From DATFJC01 sp964528795 (lineage in GTDB: Bacteria; Patescibacteriota; Patescibacteriia; UBA2591; UBA6264): a stretch of 41,555 nt of DNA. Location of the stretch: NCBI GenBank assembly GCA_964528795.1, contig CAZGUY010000003.1, positions 1 through 41,555 on the forward strand, read 5' to 3'. Within the stretch, counting starts at the first letter, position 1. Each line of letters starts with the position of its first letter. The position numbers and the translations under genes were made by a program. Shown one piece after another: positions 1-7,027 of the stretch. The notes beneath the pieces are model-generated. The model ran no database searches, was not told the origin of the DNA, and saw only the letters and a program-made list of their open reading frames with translations.

Positions 1-929
1 TCTTTTTTATCTCTTGATTTGCCGTGAAAAGATTTATATACTTCTTTTAGCCTTTTGTCCGTTACATGGGTATATATTTGTGTGGTTGTAATATTCTTAT
101 GACCCAAAAGTTCTTGAACAGATCTAATATCTGCTCCACCCATTAAAAGATCGGTTCCATATGAATGTCTTAGGGTGTGAGGGCTAACTTTTTTAGTAAG
201 CCCAGCTGCTTTAGCATATTTTTTAACCATTCTTTGAACAGATCTAGGAGAGATTCCAATATCATCATCATTTTCCCTAGCTCTATCATGTCTTACAAAT
301 AGGGAAGGGTCAGTATCATTACGTTTTTTAAGATATTTTTTTAGCCACTTTTTAGCTTGGGATGATAAAAAAACCACCCGCCACCTTTTTCCTTTGCCCT
401 TAACAGCAAATTCATTTTTATCTAGATTTATATCTTCTTTTTGAAGTCTACAAGCTTCAGAAACTCTTAAGCCAGTTGAAAAAAGAAGTTCTAAAATTGA
501 TTTATCTCTTAAAGTGATAATTTCTTTTTGATCCACTTTTAAAGGTGCTTTTAAAAGTCTTTCTAATTCATCTCCTTCTAAAAAATTAATATGTCTATCT
601 TCTGTTTTAGCAAGTTCAATCTTTTCTGGGGAAAGGATTTTAATGTCTCTTTTTGCTAAGTATTTTAAAAAGACCCTTAAAGCTATTAAATGATAATTTT
701 GAGTTTTATTAGAAAGAGTATCGCCACGTTTATTCTTTTTTCTAGAAAGCCAAATCCTGAATTTTCTTGTTGTTTCGTAATCAATATCTTTTAATTTTTT
801 AATATCTGCAAAATCTACAAATCGATTTAAGTAAAATCTGTAATTTCTAACTGTTAATTGACTACAACCCTTTTCAATTTCTAAATACTCCAGAAAATCA
901 TTTATATAATTTTTAATTTCCGTTGGCAT
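1..929 (-). CDS. Tyrosine recombinase, XerC/XerD type (3' end cut by window edge)
   Basis: I translated this from the minus strand; 309 codons are visible and the gene runs off the left edge, probably close to its end because Xer proteins are about 300 residues. The N-terminal half is a SAM-like core-binding domain. The C-terminal half shows the family's catalytic set: Arg in GLRVSE, Lys in KGKGKRWR, HTLRHSYGT (His and Arg), His in LLGHKNI, and the nucleophile Tyr in IYTHV. Xer enzymes resolve chromosome dimers at dif, but the same fold serves integrases. With housekeeping neighbours and a single copy I favour a Xer role. ATG at 929 is used; an in-frame TGA lies three codons upstream. Confidence 0.93.
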   Translation of the reverse strand, partial: MPTEIKNYINDFLEYLEIEKGCSQLTVRNYRFYLNRFVDFADIKKLKDIDYETTRKFRIWLSRKKNKRGDTLSNKTQNYHLIALRVFLKYLAKRDIKILSPEKIELAKTEDRHINFLEGDELERLLKAPLKVDQKEIITLRDKSILELLFSTGLRVSEACRLQKEDINLDKNEFAVKGKGKRWRVVFLSSQAKKWLKKYLKKRNDTDPSLFVRHDRARENDDDIGISPRSVQRMVKKYAKAAGLTKKVSPHTLRHSYGTDLLMGGADIRSVQELLGHKNITTTQIYTHVTDKRLKEVYKSFHGKSRDKK

Positions 930-984
930 AAATAGTCAGTTTTAAATGTGACTCCTTACTTGAATTGATTTATCGCTAAAATAT

Positions 985-1013
985 ATTTTATAAGAAAAAT
1001 ACAATTTAGTCAA
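985..1013 (-). promoter_or_regulatory. Promoter for the Xer recombinase gene
   Basis: On the minus strand TTGACT (1013-1008) and TAAAAT (990-985) are separated by 17 bases, a near-consensus sigma-70 type promoter. The start codon lies about 55 bases downstream. Confidence 0.65.
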
Positions 1014-1086
1014 TATTTATTAATTTAATAGTTTAATGTCAGGTTTTTATCCTTTTTAAATCTTAACTTTTATAAAATAAAAGGGG

Positions 1087-1115
1087 TTGTTAAAAATATA
1101 GGGTTATGTTATAAT
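1087..1115 (+). promoter_or_regulatory. Promoter for rpsO
   Basis: TTGTTA (1087-1092) and TATAAT (1110-1115) are 17 bases apart, with TGT directly before the -10 box (extended -10). It lies about 40 bases before the rpsO start and diverges from the recombinase promoter. Confidence 0.75.
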
Positions 1116-1154
1116 ATTTAACATGAAAATTAAGTAATCAAAAATAATAAATTT

Positions 1155-1574
1155 ATGTCTAAAAAATCCAAAAAATCAAAAAAGAAAAAGAAAAACAAGG
1201 GCAAAAAAAAGAAAAAAGATAAAGATCAGAAGAAAAAGAAAAGCAAAAAAAAGTCAAATAAAAAGAGCAAGAAAAGTAAAAAGAGCAAGAAAAAGTCAAA
1301 GAAAAAGAAATCTAAAAAAGATAGTAAAAAGGAAGAGAAAAAAGATAATAAGGATACAGGCTCAACCAAAGCTCAGATTGTGTCTTTGAATAAAGAAATT
1401 AAAAATTTAACAAAACACTTACAAAGGAATATTCATGACCATTCTTCTCGTCGGGGTCTTATTAAAAAAATCAATAAACGTCGAAAACTTTTAAAATATT
1501 TAAAAGTAAATGATCCTGAATTACACGAGAAAATGGTTTCAAAAATTAAAAATAAAGATAAAGATAAAGAATAG
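1155..1574 (+). CDS. rpsO: Ribosomal protein S15 with a long lysine-rich N-terminal extension
   Basis: Residues about 67-139 match S15 of the small ribosomal subunit: DTGSTKAQIVSL, the DHSSRRGL motif and the KRRKLLKYLK segment are the 16S rRNA-binding core. Canonical S15 is about 89 residues, while this protein has 139. The extra N-terminal part, roughly 47 residues, is almost only Lys and Ser with no hydrophobic residues and looks like a histone-H1 tail. S15 helps organise the 16S rRNA central domain. The gene precedes pnp, as in the classical rpsO-pnp operon, with one gene in between. ATG at 1155 follows a good promoter; no internal ATG would give a normal-length S15. Confidence 0.92.
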   Translation: MSKKSKKSKKKKKNKGKKKKKDKDQKKKKSKKKSNKKSKKSKKSKKKSKKKKSKKDSKKEEKKDNKDTGSTKAQIVSLNKEIKNLTKHLQRNIHDHSSRRGLIKKINKRRKLLKYLKVNDPELHEKMVSKIKNKDKDKE

Positions 1575-1579
1575 TTTTT

Positions 1580-2092
1580 ATGAAATACAAAAATCAAAGG
1601 GTGGGAGTTTTTGTAGATGTGCAAAACATGTATCATTCTGCAAATAACCTTTACCACTCTAATGTTAATTTTAAAAACGTATTATCAGAAGCAGTAGGCA
1701 ATAGACAATTAATTCGTGCTATTGCTTATGTTATTCGTTCTGACACAGCGGAAGAACAACATTTTTTTGATGTTATTTCCAAGCAAGGATTTGAATTAAA
1801 GGTGAAAGACTTGCAGATTTTTCCGGGTGGAATGAAAAAGGCTGATTGGGATGTTGGTATGGCTATTGACGCCATTAAACTTGCCAATAGTTTAGATGTA
1901 GTAATATTAGTTACAGGAGATGGAGACTTTTTACCAGCCGTTTACTATTTAAGAGAAAACAAAGGGTGTCTTATTGAATTAATGGGCTTTAAAAAGACAA
2001 CATCTTCTAAACTGATAAATGCTGTGGATGATTTTACAAATCTTGGTAAAAACAAGAAAAAGTTTTTACTTAAGAAAAAAGGTAAAAATTAA
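1580..2092 (+). CDS. NYN-domain protein (LabA/DUF88 family, PIN-like putative ribonuclease)
   Basis: The 170-residue protein is essentially one NYN domain. FVDVQNMYHS (Asp13, Asn16) near the N-terminus, DWDVGMAID in the middle and VTGDGDFLPAV around residues 112-122 supply the acidic residues that bind metal in PIN/NYN nucleases. The last ~15 residues are basic. NYN proteins are thought to cleave RNA, though many members are uncharacterised. It starts 5 bases after rpsO and sits 37 bases before pnp, so it is probably co-transcribed with a ribosomal protein gene and an exoribonuclease. This suggests a role in RNA turnover (inference). Confidence 0.85.
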   Translation: MKYKNQRVGVFVDVQNMYHSANNLYHSNVNFKNVLSEAVGNRQLIRAIAYVIRSDTAEEQHFFDVISKQGFELKVKDLQIFPGGMKKADWDVGMAIDAIKLANSLDVVILVTGDGDFLPAVYYLRENKGCLIELMGFKKTTSSKLINAVDDFTNLGKNKKKFLLKKKGKN

Positions 2093-2129
2093 TTAATTAA
2101 GTAATAAACATTAATCAAATTATTATATT

Positions 2130-4271
2130 ATGAAAAAATTTAGTACAGAAATAGGTGGCAAAAAATTAACTGTAACGGTTGATAAAATTGCCCAACATGC
2201 AAACGGTAACTGTATAGTTCAATATGGAAATACCACTGTTTTAGCTACTGCTACAATGGGTGACAAGAAAGATTTAGGATATTTCCCTCTATTGGTAGAT
2301 TTTGAGGAAAAATACTATGCAGCCGGTAAAATAAAAGGGTCTCGCTTTGTTAAAAGAGAGACTCGTCCTCCAAAAGAAGCTGTTTTAACAGCTCGTCTTA
2401 TTGATCGTTCAATAAGACCATTATTTGATCAAAATATGAAAAGAGAGGTTCAAGTTGTCTTGACTCCTCTTTCAGTAGATCAAAAAAATGATGCCGACAT
2501 TGTTGCTCTTTGGGGAGCATCAATTGCTCTTTCCATATCAGACATCCCTTGGGATGGTCCTATTGGGGGAGCTAGAGTTGGCCAACTTTCGTCAGAAGAA
2601 GATAAAAAAGATTGGGTTTTAAACCCAACCTATGAAGAAAGGGAAAAAAGTGATCTTGATATGGTAGTATGTAGCAAAAAGGGTCGCTTGATTATGACAG
2701 AAGGGGAAGTTAATAAACTTCCTGGTAAGGTTGTTTATGAATCAATTCAATTCGGAATGAAATATGCTAAAAAGGTAACAAAATTTGTTAAAAAGATTCA
2801 GAAAAAAGCTGGCAAGGAAAAAGTAAAGCTAGAAAAAGAAAAGAAAGAAGATAAAAAAACACCTACCACTAAAGAATTAAAGGAAATGACAAAAGAATTT
2901 GTTGAGAAAAAAGCTCCTGAGTATTTGTTTGATCATCCTTTAAAAACAAAGAAAGAAAGAACAGGAGCCGCTAAAAAGATTGATCAGGAACTTGAAGAAA
3001 TGTTATTAGATAAAAATATTGGTAAAGATAAAAGAGAAAAGGCAAGTGATTATGCTCATGAACTTATTTATAGAGAAGTTTCAAAAGCAATATTAGATAA
3101 AGATCAAAGAATTGATGGTAGAGACTTAGATGAAATAAGAGATTTATCAGCTGAGGTTGAAACTGTTCCAGAGGTTCATGGTTCAGGTCTTTTTACTAGA
3201 GGTGAAACCCAAGTTCTTTCAATTGTAACTTTAGGAGGAACTGATGAGAAAAAATATCTTGATACTATGGAGAAATCTGGCAAAAGACGATTCCTTCATC
3301 ATTATAATTTCCCTCCATATTCAGTTGGGGAAGTAAGTCCTCTTAGGTCTGCTTCTAGAAGAGAAATAGGACATGGAGCATTAGTTGAAAAGGGTCTCGA
3401 GCCCATTTTACCTGATGTAGAAGATTTCCCTCATACAATTAGAATTGTATCAGAGGTTATGTCTTCTAATGGTTCTAGTTCTATGGCTTCAGCCTGTGGT
3501 TCAATCTTAGCAGCTATGGATGCTGGTATTCCTATTAAGGAACCAGTTACAGGTATAGCAATGGGGCTTGCTTCAGAAGAAGATGAAAAAGGTAAAGGCT
3601 TTAAAAGATATAAACTAATTACAGATATGCAAGACTTAGAAGATGGTCCAGGTGGTATGGACTTTAAGGTTATTGGAACTGGTAATAGAGTAACTGCTGT
3701 TCAAATGGATACCAAGTCTCAAGGACTTCCTTTAAAGGTGGTAAAAGAGACTTTTGCTGCTTCTAGGAAAGCTAGAAAAAAGATATTAAAGAAGATGGAA
3801 AGTGTTATTTCTGAACCTAGAAAAGAGTTAGCTGCTACAGCTCCAAAGATTTCAGTCTTTAAGATTGATCCTGATAAGATTGGAGATGTAATTGGACCAG
3901 GCGGTAAAGTTATTAATAAAATGATTGATGACTATGGCGTAGAAATTAATATAGATGACGATGGTACAGTTTGTATTAGTTGTGCTGATGAAGAAGCTCT
4001 TCACAAGGCTAAAAAGAGAGTAGAAAATATTACCAGAGAGGTAGAAATAGGAGATAAATTCGAAGGAAGAGTAGTTAATTTAACTGATTTTGGTGCTTTT
4101 GTTGAAATTACTCCTGGAAAAGATGGCCTTGTTCATATAAGTGAAATGGCTAAAGGCCATGTTAAACATCCTAGTGACGTAGTAAGTAAAGGAGATATTA
4201 TACCTGTCAAAGTTATAAAGAAAGACAAAGGAAAAATCGGACTTACTATGTTAAACAAAAAGAAAGCCTAA
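2130..4271 (+). CDS. pnp: Polyribonucleotide nucleotidyltransferase (PNPase)
   Basis: 713 residues, the usual length. There are two RNase PH-like domains separated by a helical linker that is Lys/Glu-rich here (about residues 215-260), then a KH domain with the VIGPGGKVI loop and a C-terminal S1 domain (FEGRVVNLTDFGAFVE). The active-site residues matching E. coli Asp486, Asp492 and Lys494 are kept in LEDGPGGMDFK, although the usual HLGD between them reads GPGG. PNPase degrades RNA 3'-to-5' with phosphate and is a degradosome component in many bacteria. It follows the NYN gene in the rpsO operon; no strong Shine-Dalgarno precedes the ATG. Confidence 0.97.
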   Translation: MKKFSTEIGGKKLTVTVDKIAQHANGNCIVQYGNTTVLATATMGDKKDLGYFPLLVDFEEKYYAAGKIKGSRFVKRETRPPKEAVLTARLIDRSIRPLFDQNMKREVQVVLTPLSVDQKNDADIVALWGASIALSISDIPWDGPIGGARVGQLSSEEDKKDWVLNPTYEEREKSDLDMVVCSKKGRLIMTEGEVNKLPGKVVYESIQFGMKYAKKVTKFVKKIQKKAGKEKVKLEKEKKEDKKTPTTKELKEMTKEFVEKKAPEYLFDHPLKTKKERTGAAKKIDQELEEMLLDKNIGKDKREKASDYAHELIYREVSKAILDKDQRIDGRDLDEIRDLSAEVETVPEVHGSGLFTRGETQVLSIVTLGGTDEKKYLDTMEKSGKRRFLHHYNFPPYSVGEVSPLRSASRREIGHGALVEKGLEPILPDVEDFPHTIRIVSEVMSSNGSSSMASACGSILAAMDAGIPIKEPVTGIAMGLASEEDEKGKGFKRYKLITDMQDLEDGPGGMDFKVIGTGNRVTAVQMDTKSQGLPLKVVKETFAASRKARKKILKKMESVISEPRKELAATAPKISVFKIDPDKIGDVIGPGGKVINKMIDDYGVEINIDDDGTVCISCADEEALHKAKKRVENITREVEIGDKFEGRVVNLTDFGAFVEITPGKDGLVHISEMAKGHVKHPSDVVSKGDIIPVKVIKKDKGKIGLTMLNKKKA

Positions 4272-4299
4272 AAACTTAAACAAATTAAAATTATATTTT

Positions 4300-5376
4300 A
4301 TGAAATTTGGCGATCTTTTTTCCGCGTTTAAAAACAAAGGTAAAGAATATTATAAACCGGAAAAAGAAAATGTCTTAGTAACAGGAGGGGCTGGCTTTAT
4401 AGGCGCTAATCTTTGTAATAGGTTAGTAGAAGAAGGTAAAAAGGTTATTTGTATAGATTCTCTTGAGGGAAGAGACACAGTTCAAAATATTAAAAGTCTT
4501 CTTCAAGAACCTAACTTCAAGTTTATAAAGCAAGACATAAATCAACCTTTTAATTTCGAAGACTTTCCGGAATTAGAAGATTTTAAAGTAGATGTTTATG
4601 GTATACAAAAGGTTTATCATTTAGCTGTTCCAACTTCTGCGAAAAAGTTTAATCAGCTAAAATTTCAAACCCTTTATACAAATTCTATAGGAACCATAAA
4701 CATACTAGAAATGGCAAGACATTTTAATGCCAAATTTCTTTTAGCTTCCTCGTTTGTTATTTATGGAGAACGAGGAGATAGACCTTTTAAGGAATCTGAT
4801 TTTGGGAGTGTAAATTCTGTTGGTACAAGGTCTTGTTTTGATGAAGGTAAAAGATTTTCTGAATCTGCTGTTGCTACTTATAGACAAAAATACAAAAGCT
4901 TTGATGCTAAAATTGCTAGAATTTTTAGAACCTATGGCCCAAAGCAACCATTACTAGATGGCCAAATGATTCCTGACTTTGGTTTACAAGCCTTAACTGG
5001 CAAGCCTTTAGTGATTTATGGTGATAAGTCTTTTTCTACTAGCCTTTGCTATATTGATGATATGGTAGATGGCATGATAAGGTTAATGAATTCTGACAAA
5101 AAGGGCCCAATTAATTTAGGCAGTGAAAAAGTATATAAATTAGCAGATTTAGCTCACAAAATTATTGAAATGACAGGTTCTGATTCAAAAATTAAATTTA
5201 AAGAACCTTTACCCTTTATGAGACCTCTTGGTATACCTGATATCACAAAAGCTAAAAAAGAATTGGATTGGTTCCCTGTTACGGGTTTAGATCAAGGTCT
5301 AAACAAAATGATAGAATATTTAAAAGCTCATAGAATGCTTTTGAAACCAATGGCTGAAAAATACGAGGATAAATAA
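4300..5376 (+). CDS. UDP-glucuronate decarboxylase-like SDR protein with altered catalytic residues
   Basis: 358-residue extended SDR. The NAD-binding VTGGAGFIGANL motif is at residues 27-38, after a 20-residue basic leader. The closest pattern I recognise is the UXS (UDP-xylose synthase) group: the signature RSCYDEGKR reads RSCFDEGKR here. The catalytic Tyr is therefore Phe180 (codon TTT, 4837-4839), while Lys184 is kept. The UXS S-E-V-Y-G segment reads F-V-I-Y-G, so its catalytic Glu is also absent. Later family segments (ARIFRTYGP, VIYGDKSFSTSLCYIDD) are intact. It is followed at 10 bases by a glycosyltransferase, suggesting envelope sugar metabolism. Whether it is catalytic is doubtful. 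Confidence 0.8.
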   Translation: MKFGDLFSAFKNKGKEYYKPEKENVLVTGGAGFIGANLCNRLVEEGKKVICIDSLEGRDTVQNIKSLLQEPNFKFIKQDINQPFNFEDFPELEDFKVDVYGIQKVYHLAVPTSAKKFNQLKFQTLYTNSIGTINILEMARHFNAKFLLASSFVIYGERGDRPFKESDFGSVNSVGTRSCFDEGKRFSESAVATYRQKYKSFDAKIARIFRTYGPKQPLLDGQMIPDFGLQALTGKPLVIYGDKSFSTSLCYIDDMVDGMIRLMNSDKKGPINLGSEKVYKLADLAHKIIEMTGSDSKIKFKEPLPFMRPLGIPDITKAKKELDWFPVTGLDQGLNKMIEYLKAHRMLLKPMAEKYEDK

Positions 5377-5386
5377 GCAATTCTTT

Positions 5387-6052
5387 ATGAAAACTATAAT
5401 TGTTATACCAGCTTTTAATGAAGAGAAAACAATAGAAAGTGTTTTAAAAAAAGCTAAAAAACAAGCTGATGAGATTGTGGTAGTCGATGATGGGTCAAGT
5501 GATAGAACATATGAGATTGCAAATAAAAATGGAGCTTTTGTTTTTAAACATGAAATAAATTTAGGTTTAGGAGCAGCTCTTGTAACCGGTTTTGAGGCAG
5601 CTTTAAAAAGAAAGGCGGATATTGTAGTAACTCTAGATGCAGATGGCCAACATAACCCTTTAGATGTTTCAAAAATAGTTAAAGAAATCAAAAATGGAGC
5701 CCAATTTGTTATTGGTTCGAGAATGAAAAAATTTTCTAAGGATATGCCAACTTTAAGATACTTTTATAACTTAGCAGGTAATGTTTTCACCTTTTTGCTT
5801 TATGGAGTTTGGACATCTGATAGCCAATCTGGTCTTAGGGGGTTTTCAAGACAGGCTCTTCAAAAAATGAATCTTAATAGCCAAAAAATGGAAGTATCTT
5901 CTGAATTTTTTAGAGAGGCTAAAAAACATAATTTAAAAATTAACGAAATTTCTATTAAACCAATTTACACTGATTATTCTCTTTCAAAAGGACAGAGTTT
6001 TACAACGGGCATAAAAACATTAGTGAGGTTAATTTTGAATAAATTAATATGA
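5387..6052 (+). CDS. Family 2 glycosyltransferase (polyprenyl-phosphate sugar transferase type)
   Basis: 221-residue GT-A fold enzyme similar to dolichyl-phosphate mannose synthases. It begins IVIPAFNEEKTI, has VVDDGSSD for nucleotide binding and the DxD metal motif in TLDADGQHNP. There is no membrane segment, so it probably works with the membrane protein encoded next, which overlaps it by 4 bases. Such pairs typically load a hexose onto a polyprenyl phosphate at the inner membrane face. The preceding SDR gene and the downstream signal peptidase point to envelope biogenesis. The donor sugar cannot be read from the sequence. Confidence 0.9.
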   Translation: MKTIIVIPAFNEEKTIESVLKKAKKQADEIVVVDDGSSDRTYEIANKNGAFVFKHEINLGLGAALVTGFEAALKRKADIVVTLDADGQHNPLDVSKIVKEIKNGAQFVIGSRMKKFSKDMPTLRYFYNLAGNVFTFLLYGVWTSDSQSGLRGFSRQALQKMNLNSQKMEVSSEFFREAKKHNLKINEISIKPIYTDYSLSKGQSFTTGIKTLVRLILNKLI

Positions 6053-6387
6053 TATTGTTCCAAGTAATATTAGTATTGTTTGTAATTGTTATAATATCTC
6101 GACTAGTGGTCAGGTTTAAAAATGAAGACATTAACCTGATTAATTTTTTAGTTTGGTTGTTGCTTTGGTTAGCAGTGATAGGGGTAGTAATATTTCCAGA
6201 ATCAATTAATTTTTTAGCTAGAGTTTTAGGGATAGGTCGAGGGGTTGATGTTGCGATTTATTTTGCTTTAATTCTTATATTTTATTTTATATTTTATTTA
6301 ACAGTGCGTATTAGGTCTTTGGAGAACAAAATTACTAAATTAGCTCGAAAGATAGCGCTTAACAGCAAAAAAGATAATGAAGCTTGA
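6049..6387 (+). CDS. DUF2304-type small membrane protein
   Basis: 112 residues with three hydrophobic segments (about 1-20, 31-49 and 66-87) and a basic cytoplasmic tail. It matches the DUF2304 pattern, whose members are habitually encoded next to polyprenyl-phosphate glycosyltransferases. Its ATG overlaps the end of the glycosyltransferase gene by 4 bases, implying translational coupling. A membrane partner or anchor for that enzyme is a reasonable inference. It ends in TGA, which shows TGA is a stop here. Confidence 0.75.
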   Translation: MILFQVILVLFVIVIISRLVVRFKNEDINLINFLVWLLLWLAVIGVVIFPESINFLARVLGIGRGVDVAIYFALILIFYFIFYLTVRIRSLENKITKLARKIALNSKKDNEA

Positions 6388-6994
6388 TTTCTTAAAAGAC
6401 AATAAAAAATCAAAAATATCCAAAAAATTTAATGTAGGCAAGAAAAAAAAGAAAGTACCACCATTTTTGCTATTTATATTGGATCTTATAAAGCTAATCC
6501 TTATAGCTTTTTTAATAGTTTGGCCTATACATAAATTTGTGTTTCAACCGTTTTACGTTATAGGTCCATCTATGGAACCTAATTTTTACAATAAAGATTA
6601 TCTAATTATTGATAAATTTTCTTATCATTTTAACAAACCTGAAAGGGGAGAGGTGGTTGTTTTTAATTCTCCTAATAATGGAAAAAATTATTTAATTAAA
6701 AGAGTGGTAGGTTTACCTGGGGAAAGAGTAGTAATTCAAAATGATAAAGTTAAAATATATAATAATAATCATGAACAAGGTCTTGTTCTAGAGGAAAATT
6801 ATTTAAATCCTGGTACTCAAACTCGAGGTAAAGTAGACGTTAGATTGGAACCAGGCGAATATTATTTGTTAGGTGATAATAGAAATATGAGTTTAGATTC
6901 AAGAAGTTTTGGTCCTGTTAAAGAAGAAAACATTATTGGTAATGCATGGATTAGAGGGTGGCCCCTTGAAGATGCCGGTTTTATTAAAGATTAA
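6377..6994 (+). CDS. lepB: Signal peptidase I
   Basis: 205-residue S26 serine protease that removes signal peptides from exported proteins. A Lys-rich cytoplasmic leader (1-27) precedes one membrane segment (about 30-50). The catalytic Ser65 is in GPSMEPN and the general-base Lys108 in IKRVVGLPGE. The C-terminal family box GDNRNMSLDSRSFGPV is present. It overlaps the DUF2304 gene by 11 bases. The ATG at 6377 gives the expected cytoplasmic start; a downstream start would remove the basic leader that orients the membrane segment. Confidence 0.96.
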   Translation: MKLDFLKDNKKSKISKKFNVGKKKKKVPPFLLFILDLIKLILIAFLIVWPIHKFVFQPFYVIGPSMEPNFYNKDYLIIDKFSYHFNKPERGEVVVFNSPNNGKNYLIKRVVGLPGERVVIQNDKVKIYNNNHEQGLVLEENYLNPGTQTRGKVDVRLEPGEYYLLGDNRNMSLDSRSFGPVKEENIIGNAWIRGWPLEDAGFIKD

Positions 6995-7027
6995 TTTTAT
7001 AAATAAAACTTTAATTTAAATAAATTT

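Noticed and set aside
1..929. Integrase of a mobile island
   Set aside because: Size and motif order fit a chromosomal Xer protein, and the neighbours are housekeeping genes; no attachment-site repeat or tRNA was found beside it.
1433..1657. Minus-strand frame opposite the S15 gene
   Set aside because: It runs antisense to the conserved S15 core and the NYN start and has no recognisable features.
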